Notes: generated by a model not told the origin, from the sequence alone. DNA of 5,963 nucleotides from Nitrospiraceae bacterium (GCA_003453735.1 DMNE01000210.1:1-5963); one strand, 5' to 3'. Positions 1-5,060 are shown, counted from the first letter of the stretch. Numbers and translations are program-made.

Positions 1-140
1 CACCTGATAACTGAGAGTTTCAGGATGCCGAAACCGTTGCGGAGTTTGTCCCGAAGCACTCTCAACTCAATGGAAATAAAAATCCATGCCATCTGATGTC
101 CGGAGTGTCCAGCGTGATAGTTATCGGTGATGCTTTTTTT

Positions 141-156
141 CGGAAATAAACGTCCC
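141..156 (+). repeat. R2 repeat copy (CGGAAATAAACGTCCC)
   Basis: This is one of several short sequences of the form CGGAAAT-[AC]-AACA that recur in the non-coding parts of the window, usually preceded by a T-rich run. The closest relative is 5045-5060, which differs at one base over 16. A weaker copy lies at 71-85 (TGGAAATAAAAATCC). A small CTCG hairpin follows about 12 bases later, and the 5045 copy is also followed by a hairpin. The function is unknown. Confidence 0.5.
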
Positions 157-231
157 ATGGTTCGATTACTCGAAAACGAGAGTTCTGTCCCGAAGTATGC
201 ACAGCCTCTGATGTGCGAATTAGAGCCTTAT

Positions 232-262
232 TCGGTCTCGAGCACCGACAAACCGAGACTGA
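232..262. repeat. Hairpin with 9-bp stem
   Basis: TCGGTCTCG at 232-240 can pair with CGAGACTGA at 254-262, with one G-T pair and a 13-base loop. No T-run follows, so it is not a clear intrinsic terminator. It could be a relic of the repeat family or a terminator for something left of the window. Confidence 0.45.
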
Positions 263-290
263 TGCGATTTTGCCATGGTGATACTTTCCG

Positions 291-306
291 ATAATACCCC
301 TATTAT
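291..306. repeat. AT-rich palindrome ATAATA-CCCC-TATTAT
   Basis: A perfect 6-bp inverted repeat surrounds CCCC, followed by TTTTG. The stem is all A-T, so as RNA it would be weak. A protein-binding site is as likely as a terminator. Confidence 0.3.
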
Positions 307-335
307 TTTGAAGGTATACGCCTTTGCGGACTTCA

Positions 336-358
336 TGTCGAAGTCAACATTGACGACA
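336..358. promoter_or_regulatory. Inverted repeat upstream of kinase promoter, possible operator
   Basis: The inner arms GTCAA (343-347) and TTGAC (350-354) are separated by two bases. The outer arms TGTC (336-339) and GACA (355-358) extend the symmetry with a 3-base offset on the left. The loop is too short for a stable RNA hairpin, so a DNA-binding site for a dimeric regulator is the more natural reading. It ends 15 bases before the candidate -35 at 374. The regulator is unknown. Confidence 0.3.
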
Positions 359-373
359 AATAAGGTTAGAATA

Positions 374-403
374 TTGACAGTTTCCAAAATATTACTTTAA
401 AAT
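374..403 (+). promoter_or_regulatory. Candidate sigma70-type promoter for the kinase
   Basis: A perfect -35 hexamer TTGACA lies at 374-379. Two overlapping -10 candidates follow: TTTAAA at 396-401 (16-base spacer) and TAAAAT at 398-403 (18-base spacer, five of six consensus bases). The start of transcription would fall near 408-411, leaving a leader of about 50 bases before the ATG at 459. No strong Shine-Dalgarno is visible before that ATG, so initiation may be weak. Confidence 0.5.
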
Positions 404-458
404 TTGCCAACACCCTGTAAATTGTAAATAGTAGGCAATAGTTACAAGATTTAATGCT

Positions 459-2723
459 ATGACGATAGACAAAGACAATATTGAGACTGATCAGGCAATC
501 TTCAGAGATCTGATCAACAAATCAAATGACGCCATTTTCGTGGATGAACCGCAAACCGGACGTTTTATTTTTGTGAATGACAAGGCGTGCACCAGTTTGG
601 GGTACGAACGCCAAGAACTCCTTAAAATGGGTGTTATGGATATTGAAACAACCTTCCCCGACAATTTTTCATGGCAAAACCATGTAAATGAATTACGACA
701 GAGGGGTTCCATTATGTTGGAAGGCATCCATAAACGAAAGAATGGCACTACATTCCCGGTTGAAGGAAACATCAGTTTTGTGGTTCTGAACACAAAAGAG
801 TATATTGTGGCTGCATTGCGTGATATCACCCAGCGTAAGAAGGCGGAAGAGTCCTTGCGACAGAGCCAGGCGGTATACTATAACCTCTTTAACAATTCAG
901 AGATTGCAATGTTCAGAACAAGACTGGATGGTTCCGAAGTCCTGAATGCAAACGAAAAATTTCTCGAACTCGTTGGCCAGACCCGCGACGAAATTATTGG
1001 TAGCCCCTCGACGATTCTTTGGGTTGATCCCAACCGACGGGAGGAAATGGTGCGCATACTCAAAGCCAACGGTCGCGTTGTTGATTTCGAGTTTCAGATG
1101 CTCGACAAAAAGCGCGGCGTACGTGATTGTCTTACATCATTAAATCTTTACCCTGAAGAGGGGATTCTGGATGGGTCAATTGTTGACATCACCGAACGCA
1201 AGCGGGCTGAAGAGGAGCTCAGGGAAAAAGAAGGGAAGTATCGCGTGCTCTTTGAATCTGCGAATGACGGGATCTTCATCCAGGATGAGATCGGCTTCAC
1301 GGACTGTAACCAGAAGGCAGCCGATATGTACGGGCTCTCGAAGGAGGACATCATGGGGCGTTCGCCGAGCGAGTTCGCTCCGGAGCGGCAGCCCGATGGA
1401 CGGCTCTCGTCCGAAGCGGCTGGCGAGAAGATCCGCACGGCATTGAGCGGCGTCCCCCAGGTTTTCGATTGGCAGGCGGTGCGTGCCGACGGAAGCCTTT
1501 TTGATGTGGAGGTGACCCTGAGTAGGCTCGAACTGGGAGGCAAGATGTGCCTGCAAGCGATCGTTCGTGACATCAGCGAGCGGAAACTGTTAGAGCAGGA
1601 GATTCTCAGGAGCCAGAAGCTCGAAGCCATTGGCAAGCTTGCAGGAGGCGTAGCACACGACTTCAACAACCTGCTGCAGGGCGTGTTCGGCTACATCTCC
1701 ATGGCGAAGCTGACTCATGACCAGAAGGAGAAGTCCCTTGCCATGCTCGAACAGGCAGAGGAGGCCCTGCATATGTCTGTGAACCTTACATCACAGCTCC
1801 TCACCTTTTCAAAGGGTGGTAAACCGGTCAAGAAAAGGATGAAACTTCAGCCGGTTATCGAAAACTCGGCAAGGTTTGCCCTGAGCGGTTCAGGTGTTGA
1901 CTACCGCATCGAACTCGACAACGGACTCTGGGCAGTAGAAGCGGACGAAGGGCAGATTAGCCAGGTGATCCAGAACATCGTGATAAACGCTGACCAGGCC
2001 ATGCCCGAGGGAGGCAGCCTGGTCATTGCGGCAAAGAACGTTGTAGGGGCTGACAAGAACCATCCTAAGATTCCACATGGCAATTATGTTGAGATATCTG
2101 TTCAGGACACCGGTATCGGCATTCCTGGACAGCACCTGCAGAAGATCTTTGACCCCTACTTCACGACCAAGGAAAGAGGCAGTGGCCTTGGCCTTGCAAC
2201 ATCCTATTCCATTATGAGAAATCACGGTGGCTTTATCGATGTAATGTCAGAATCGGGCAAGGGCACCACGTTTTTTATCTATCTGCCCGCCGTTGAAGCG
2301 GAAGAAGAGATCAATGAGACTACTACAGCCTCATCAGCCGTTCGGAAGGGGAAGATCCTTGTCATGGATGACGAGGAACGGATAAGAAATGTAGCCAGAG
2401 AGCTCATCATGGCACTTGGCCATGAGGTGGATCTGGCAGAGCACGGGGAAACAGCCATAGAGAAGTACCACGCAGCTATGAAGTTAGGCAAGCCCTTTGA
2501 GATCGTCATCCTTGATCTGACTGTACGGGGAGGGATGGGAGGCAAGGCGACTATTGAACTGCTGCGTGTAATTGATCCCGGAGTCAAGGCTATCGTCTCA
2601 AGCGGCTACTCGGACGACACTGTTGTGGCGGATTATGAAAAATATGGATTCAAGGCTCGACTGACTAAGCCATATAAGCTTGATGGCTTGAGGGATACGC
2701 TGAATGCACTGCTGAGTTCGTGA
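459..2723 (+). CDS. Hybrid sensor histidine kinase, PAS-PAS-PAS-HisKA-HATPase-REC
   Basis: This 754-residue hybrid kinase should autophosphorylate a histidine and pass the phosphate to its own receiver domain. Three PAS domains lie at about 12-127, 135-248 and 258-376, each ending in a PAC-like D-I-[TS]-x-R-K signature (D122, D243, D371). The H-box reads GGVAHDFNNLL with His400, typical of the HPK4 group. The ATPase has N-box N510, DTGIGIP from D550 and GSGLGLA from G574. The receiver (about 630-752) has acidic D637/D638, phosphoacceptor D686 and K737. No membrane segment or signal peptide is evident, so it should be cytoplasmic. The signal and any heme or flavin ligand cannot be told from the sequence. 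ATG 459 is the first start compatible with a full PAS1, but its ribosome site is weak. Base composition rises visibly in G+C from about 1240 (PAS3), hinting at domain shuffling. No partner regulator is adjacent. Confidence 0.95.
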   Translation: MTIDKDNIETDQAIFRDLINKSNDAIFVDEPQTGRFIFVNDKACTSLGYERQELLKMGVMDIETTFPDNFSWQNHVNELRQRGSIMLEGIHKRKNGTTFPVEGNISFVVLNTKEYIVAALRDITQRKKAEESLRQSQAVYYNLFNNSEIAMFRTRLDGSEVLNANEKFLELVGQTRDEIIGSPSTILWVDPNRREEMVRILKANGRVVDFEFQMLDKKRGVRDCLTSLNLYPEEGILDGSIVDITERKRAEEELREKEGKYRVLFESANDGIFIQDEIGFTDCNQKAADMYGLSKEDIMGRSPSEFAPERQPDGRLSSEAAGEKIRTALSGVPQVFDWQAVRADGSLFDVEVTLSRLELGGKMCLQAIVRDISERKLLEQEILRSQKLEAIGKLAGGVAHDFNNLLQGVFGYISMAKLTHDQKEKSLAMLEQAEEALHMSVNLTSQLLTFSKGGKPVKKRMKLQPVIENSARFALSGSGVDYRIELDNGLWAVEADEGQISQVIQNIVINADQAMPEGGSLVIAAKNVVGADKNHPKIPHGNYVEISVQDTGIGIPGQHLQKIFDPYFTTKERGSGLGLATSYSIMRNHGGFIDVMSESGKGTTFFIYLPAVEAEEEINETTTASSAVRKGKILVMDDEERIRNVARELIMALGHEVDLAEHGETAIEKYHAAMKLGKPFEIVILDLTVRGGMGGKATIELLRVIDPGVKAIVSSGYSDDTVVADYEKYGFKARLTKPYKLDGLRDTLNALLSS

Positions 2724-2755
2724 ACAAAGGTTCTTTCATTATGCTGTAAATCCTA

Positions 2756-2771
2756 TCTGCTTTAAAGCAGA
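2756..2771. repeat. Perfect 16-bp palindrome after the kinase stop
   Basis: TCTGCTTTAAAGCAGA is fully self-complementary and lies 33 bases after the kinase TGA. As RNA it would form a short stem with a TTTAAA-type centre. There is no U-run after it, so a terminator call is weak. Confidence 0.35.
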
Positions 2772-2817
2772 ACCGAGGGTTAATAAAAGATAAAGAGGGA
2801 CTTATTGTCAGCACTCC

Positions 2818-2834
2818 AAGGATTGATGATCCTT
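2818..2834. terminator. Small hairpin, weak terminator candidate for the kinase
   Basis: AAGGAT (2818-2823) and ATCCTT (2829-2834) form a perfect 6-bp stem with a 5-base loop. A T-rich stretch (CCTGTTTATATCTTTC) follows, without a clean T-run. It is low in G+C and about 95 bases after the stop, so termination here is only possible. Confidence 0.25.
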
Positions 2835-2935
2835 CCTGTTTATATCTTTCTGATGAAAATCCAAATTACTACACGAAACCTTCTCAGGTCACATTTTCGC
2901 TGACCATTTATTTCCAAAAGAAATGTTGTGGTATT

Positions 2936-2970
2936 GCAATAAAGCCGCAGTCTCGAGTACAGGAAGAAGT
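2936..2970 (+). repeat. R1 repeat copy, core CGAGTACAGGAAG
   Basis: This 35-base segment matches 4924-4958 at 29 of 35 positions without gaps, by hand alignment. The shared core is TCGAGTACAGGAAG. Reverse-complement core fragments follow at 3010-3018 and 3067-3076, so the locus carries the motif in both orientations. Its function is unknown. Confidence 0.6.
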
Positions 2971-3116
2971 CAAACCTCAATCCTTCGTTCGATCATTTTG
3001 CGAATTTTGTCCTGTACTGAAGCTGGGTAAAAGCATTACTTGTGCTTCCGCCCTGACACACGCATCCTTCCTGTACAAACGGACTGCCGCTCTCCGCTAA
3101 TGTTATTTGTTTCTTG

Positions 3117-3130
3117 CGGAAATCAACATG
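3117..3130 (+). repeat. R2 repeat copy (CGGAAATCAACATG)
   Basis: This copy shares CGGAAATCAACA with 4814-4825, and CGGAAAT-x-AACAT with 5045-5056. As in the other cases it follows a T-rich run and lies downstream of an R1 copy. Confidence 0.45.
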
Positions 3131-3187
3131 ACTTCCACCACGACATTCTTCTTTTCAAGGGTCGACGGATATGCTATTATCCCGCTA

Positions 3188-3640
3188 ATGGGGTCGAATA
3201 AAGACAAAATGGCATGGTGGCAATATGCGGTTGTAGCTATTGTTGTCATAATTCTCATTCTCCCCCTCGCATACTACTTTGGTCAAAGTAAAACTGTTTC
3301 GGGAACAGTCACTGTCTTTTATAACGCATAAGTCGAGAACCAACCCGTGTATATAATCGTTGTTCTTGATATCGGAGACACAGTTCAGGCCAGTGCTCCA
3401 GATAATTTTGTATTTCACAAAGGCCATAAAGTTCTACTAAATGAAAGAGTGACTGTATTAGGGGGAAAGAATTATCATTTTTTGAAGTATTCAATGGTCA
3501 CCGCGGGGCGGCGTCATGGAGCCGTAATGTTATGGGGTGAAGTCCTTGGCAACGAAAATATGCGCTTGGTGTGGTGTACTGTGAGTACTCGCCGCTCGTC
3601 GACCCGAATTGTTAAACATCCTCAACAAAAACTACTCTGA
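3188..3640 (+). pseudogene. Small membrane-anchored protein, reading frame interrupted by in-frame TAA
   Basis: From ATG 3188 the frame encodes MGSNKDKMAWWQ, then one hydrophobic helix at about residues 13-31, then a short segment ending GTVTVFYNA before TAA at 3329-3331. The same frame stays open after the TAA and reads like real protein for about 55 more residues. That part includes PVYIIVVLDIGDTVQASAP and KGHKVLLNERVTVLGGKN, a beta-rich pattern suited to an extracytoplasmic barrel-like domain. One sense-to-stop change, for instance CAA to TAA, would explain the layout. Coherent coding seems to fade after about 3495; the rest up to TGA 3638-3640 is rich in Arg and overlaps the cupin 3' end, so the native C-terminus may be lost. 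An alternative start is ATG 3209. No strong ribosome site is seen. I do not recognise the family. It could instead be a 47-residue membrane peptide followed by dead sequence. Confidence 0.55.
3552..3617 (-). repeat. Possible attC-like site after the cupin gene
   Basis: On the minus strand the cupin stop codon lies inside GTTTAAC (3617-3611), which fits the integron R'' consensus RYYYAAC. It is followed by AATTC and a G+C-rich segment containing the hairpin GTACT-CAC-AGTAC (3588-3576). A stop codon inside R'' is typical of integron cassettes. A canonical R' (GTTRRRY) partner is not found; the nearest candidate is GTTGCC at 3553-3548, which does not fit. The site is degenerate or coincidental. 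Confidence 0.25.
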
Positions 3641-3917
3641 CCATATCAGTAAGTGCCTTTCCTTTATGTCGGTGTTCTCTTCCATTAGGGATAAAAATAC
3701 CGTCTCCAGTTTCATATGTAATCGTTTTATTGGCATACTCAATCTCTATTTGACCTTCCAGAACATAACCGATGTGCCCTTTTTCGCACCAGTGTAAAGG
3801 CATATTTTTTGTATATTCTACTAATCTCAACTGCCGATTGTTATGGCAAAAACTTTTGTATCGCATGCCTTTCACGGGTGATTTCCATTCAACCTTTTCA
3901 AAATCGACTTTATACAT
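3612..3917 (-). CDS. Small single-domain cupin protein
   Basis: This is a 101-residue protein with one conserved beta-barrel cupin fold. Cupin motif 1 is represented by HWCEKGHIGYVLEGQIEI (about 42-59), with His48 and Glu54 as likely metal contacts. Motif 2 is GDGIFIPNGREHRH (71-84), with His82 and/or His84. Such small cupins usually bind a divalent metal and act as enzymes or ligand sensors; the substrate cannot be told. ATG 3917 is supported by AAGGAG seven bases upstream. The gene lies 133 bases downstream of the CGGC-domain gene on the same strand and may share its transcript, although a hairpin lies between them. The stop codon falls in an attC R''-like box. Its 3' end converges on the interrupted plus-strand ORF. 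Cupin assignment is firm, role unknown. Confidence 0.88.
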   Translation of the reverse strand: MYKVDFEKVEWKSPVKGMRYKSFCHNNRQLRLVEYTKNMPLHWCEKGHIGYVLEGQIEIEYANKTITYETGDGIFIPNGREHRHKGKALTDMVRVVFVEDV

Positions 3918-3923
3918 TCAAAA

Positions 3924-3929
3924 CTCCTT
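3924..3929 (-). promoter_or_regulatory. Ribosome binding site AAGGAG for the cupin
   Basis: The minus strand reads AAGGAGTTTTGAATG, giving a strong Shine-Dalgarno six bases before the ATG. It fixes the cupin start. Confidence 0.75.
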
Positions 3930-4056
3930 AACATGTTTTTGCCAATGGCCTTCAGCTATACGCTACGGTGAAGATTTTCAGGAAAAACATCGATAAAGTG
4001 AAAGCCGCAGAGCGAGGCGGCTTTATACTGCGTTCCTCTTGAGCAATTTGTTAGCC
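3930..4056 (-). repeat. Possible degenerate attC site between CGGC gene and cupin
   Basis: Minus strand from 4056: GGCTAACAAATTGCTCAAG closely resembles the 5' half of classical attC sites (R'' near GCCTAAC, a spacer, then an L''-like TCAAG), and the CGGC stop TAA lies inside R''. An 8-bp hairpin (4001-4024) follows. A candidate R' is GTTAAGG (3933-3927), just before the cupin ribosome site, giving about 125 bp, within the known attC size range. However, R'' has G at the second position, R' ends in G instead of Y, and L'/L'' pairing is poor. This is a suggestive but unproven call. Confidence 0.3.
4001..4024. terminator. Strong 8-bp hairpin AAAGCCGC / GCGGCTTT
   Basis: The perfect 8-bp stem (4001-4008 with 4017-4024) encloses an 8-base loop and is G+C-rich, flanked by A's on the left and T's on the right. 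It can act as a bidirectional intrinsic terminator, though the T-run is short on both strands. Placed between the CGGC and cupin genes, it could reduce read-through into the cupin. It may also be the variable terminal structure of an attC-like site. Confidence 0.5.
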
Positions 4057-4494
4057 CTCTTTATCCTTGTTCAACATGACATCAACCATCGTTTTGCGGG
4101 GGTGGCAGAACAGCTTTTTAACGCGCCGGCGATATTCCTCAGGGGTCACATGCTCTTCATGTGTACCGATGACAATTTTGATCTTCGGAAAAGCTTCTTC
4201 AAGTGCTACCTTATATTTCTCATTAAATGGACAAAGGGCCTTCATACAGTACGTAAAATGTATCACATCGACACCAAACTCCGTAAGTGCACGGATTCTT
4301 TGAAGTAATTTATCCGCGCCTGTGAGGGTTGGGCATCCTGGACAGTTTATTATCCCTATTAATGTGAGCTTTTCATCTTCCGGATAATCCGCAAAAGTAC
4401 CTTTTCTTTTTCGGAAATCAGACAAACAACTGACCGACGAGCAGCCAAGGTCTTGAGTTGCATTGGAACATGTTAAAATGCCAATTCTTGCCAT
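4051..4494 (-). CDS. CGGC domain-containing protein (cysteine-rich, putative metal binding)
   Basis: This 147-residue protein resembles the CGGC-domain family of anaerobic bacteria and archaea, whose biochemical role is not established. It starts MARIGILTCSNA. Cysteines lie at C9, C18, C23, the central motif C51-P-G-C54 (family name motif is CGGC), then C83, C88 and C130. Histidines H112 and H115 sit in GTHEEH. Such spacing suggests metal or cluster binding, or thiol redox chemistry. No signal peptide or membrane segment is seen, so it is probably cytoplasmic. ATG 4494 has AGGGGG seven bases upstream. A TATAAT sequence lies about 40 bases before the start. The cupin gene follows 133 bases downstream. 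The stop lies in a GGCTAACAA box that is the perfect inverse of TTGTTAGCC upstream of the gene. The CPGC variant and a short gap between C18 and C23 are the only departures noticed. Confidence 0.85.
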   Translation of the reverse strand: MARIGILTCSNATQDLGCSSVSCLSDFRKRKGTFADYPEDEKLTLIGIINCPGCPTLTGADKLLQRIRALTEFGVDVIHFTYCMKALCPFNEKYKVALEEAFPKIKIVIGTHEEHVTPEEYRRRVKKLFCHPRKTMVDVMLNKDKEG

Positions 4495-4501
4495 TCCCGT
4501 A

Positions 4502-4507
4502 CCCCCT
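4502..4507 (-). promoter_or_regulatory. Ribosome binding site AGGGGG for the CGGC gene
   Basis: The minus strand reads ACAGGGGGTACGGGAATG, giving a purine-rich Shine-Dalgarno-like site seven bases from the ATG. The same GGGGGTAC string recurs on the plus strand at 4859-4866, just after GTTAGC. Confidence 0.5.
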
Positions 4508-4531
4508 GTTACATTTCATTCGGCTAACAAT

Positions 4532-4537
4532 ATTATA
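4532..4537 (-). promoter_or_regulatory. Candidate -10 element TATAAT for the CGGC gene
   Basis: An exact TATAAT reads on the minus strand from 4537 to 4532. At 17 bases upstream there is no good -35 (AGTATG). Transcription would start near 4525, giving a leader of about 30 bases. An activator or an overlapping hairpin (4544-4605) may compensate for the weak -35. Confidence 0.4.
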
Positions 4538-4543
4538 AACTGG

Positions 4544-4605
4544 ATTCTTGTTATCATACTGAAAGTGCTAGGATAAGACAAGAATCGGACAAGTTCTTTA
4601 GCACT
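4544..4605. repeat. Two overlapping, mutually exclusive hairpins
   Basis: Hairpin 1 pairs ATTCTTGT-TATC (4544-4555) with GATA-ag-ACAAGAAT (4572-4585). Hairpin 2 pairs AGTGCTA (4564-4570) with TAGCACT (4599-4605), extended by AAGAA (4580-4584) with TTCTT (4594-4598). They share bases and cannot form together. They lie directly upstream of the candidate -10 of the CGGC gene. Confidence 0.4.
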
Positions 4606-4736
4606 GTAACTACAATTGCTAACCCGTTATCAACGCAACGAGGATGATGAGGTTTTCTTGTTATCTGCATTCCCGTCAAGTGGCTGCACTGCAAACGTAT
4701 GAAATCAGCTCCCGGCAGGTTTCCCTGCTAACAATT

Positions 4737-4797
4737 TCTGTTTACTCCTGACCAATCGCCAGATAGTGTTGTTCTCAGGAAGTAACTGAAAAACAGA
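4737..4797. repeat. Long bulged hairpin containing an R1 copy
   Basis: TCTGTTT (4737-4743) pairs with AAACAGA (4791-4797), and TACTCCTGA (4743-4751) pairs with TCAGGaAGTA (4775-4784), with bulges. The R1 copy at 4765-4786 forms most of the loop and right arm. It is flanked by GCTAAC (4727-4732) and GTTAGC (4852-4857), an inverted pair 131 bp overall. Confidence 0.4.
4765..4786 (+). repeat. R1 repeat copy (AGTGTT...CAGGAAGTAAC)
   Basis: It aligns without gaps over 22 bases with 4891-4912 and with 4937-4958; the shared backbone is AGTGT-x-xx-x-xx-GG-x-AGTAA. An R2 copy starts 27 bases after it, at 4814. Confidence 0.5.
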
Positions 4798-4813
4798 TTT
4801 TGACGCTTTTTAT

Positions 4814-4826
4814 CGGAAATCAACAC
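4814..4826 (+). repeat. R2 repeat copy (CGGAAATCAACAC)
   Basis: It is preceded by CTTTTTAT and shares CGGAAATCAACA with 3117-3128. It lies downstream of an R1 copy, as do the other two R2 copies right of the kinase. Confidence 0.45.
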
Positions 4827-4890
4827 AAAGTCGCTTCCGGGAAAAGTGTTGGTTAGCGGGGGTACACCTCATTCTGTGATTAATTGGCAG

Positions 4891-4912
4891 AGTGTTTCTT
4901 TCCGGTAGTAAC
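4891..4912 (+). repeat. R1 repeat copy, diverged
   Basis: This copy agrees with 4765-4786 at 17 of 22 positions by hand alignment, ending in AGTAAC. It is the least conserved of the four R1 copies. Confidence 0.35.
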
Positions 4913-4923
4913 CTTGTCATATG

Positions 4924-4958
4924 GCAAAAAAGCTACAGTGTCGAGTACAGGAAGTAAT
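4924..4958 (+). repeat. R1 repeat copy, close match to 2936-2970
   Basis: It aligns with 2936-2970 at 29 of 35 positions without gaps, sharing GTACAGGAAG and the flanking CAGT and TCGA. An R2 copy follows at 5045. Confidence 0.6.
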
Positions 4959-5044
4959 TGAAGCATGACTCCGTTATCGGGTGAAGACGTGTACCGCCAG
5001 AAGTCATTACAATTTGTGCGGTGGCTTGCAATAACACTTTCTAT

Positions 5045-5060
5045 CGGAAATAAACATCCC
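5045..5060 (+). repeat. R2 repeat copy (CGGAAATAAACATCCC)
   Basis: It differs from 141-156 at one base. A hairpin (5067-5112) follows within seven bases. It is preceded by ACTTTCTAT. Confidence 0.5.

Larger units (their letters stand above)
1..458. other. Non-coding region upstream of the hybrid kinase
   Basis: No convincing coding frame is visible in this stretch. It holds a 10-bp direct repeat (TGTCCCGAAG at 47-56 and 186-195), two copies of the R2 repeat (71-85 and 141-156), and an inverted R2-like fragment (TTTCCGATAAT at 285-295). It also contains a small CTCG-AAAA-CGAG hairpin at 169-180, a larger hairpin at 232-262, an AT-rich palindrome at 291-306, an inverted repeat at 336-358 and a candidate promoter at 374-403. 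The mixture suggests old repeat debris followed by the kinase control region. Confidence 0.6.
2724..3187. other. Non-coding region between kinase and interrupted membrane ORF
   Basis: No supported gene is visible. The stretch contains a 16-bp palindrome (2756-2771), a small hairpin (2818-2834), an R1 repeat (2936-2970) and an R2 repeat (3117-3130). TCCTGTACT at 3010-3018 and CTTCCTGTAC at 3067-3076 are reverse-complement matches to the GTACAGGAAG core of the R1 copy. An in-frame ATG at 3107 would extend the next ORF back over the R2 repeat, but that extension does not look like protein-coding sequence. Confidence 0.55.
4048..4530. repeat. Perfect 9-bp inverted pair bracketing the CGGC gene
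   Basis: TTGTTAGCC at 4048-4056 and GGCTAACAA at 4522-4530 are exact reverse complements. They enclose the whole CGGC gene, with only about 30 bases before its ATG and the stop codon inside the downstream arm. This is the arrangement expected of an integron cassette (upstream R' and own R''), but also of a short terminal inverted repeat. See the attC-like entry at 3930-4056. Confidence 0.5.

Noticed and set aside
1148..1669. 173-residue open frame on the minus strand inside the kinase gene
   Set aside because: It is antisense to the PAS3/HisKA coding sequence, is rich in Ser and Arg, and has no recognisable domain; it is a shadow of the real gene.
3107..3187. N-terminal extension of the membrane ORF from ATG 3107
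   Set aside because: The extension runs across an R2 repeat and puts a non-signal-like segment before the charged start MGSNKDK, so ATG 3188 is more plausible.
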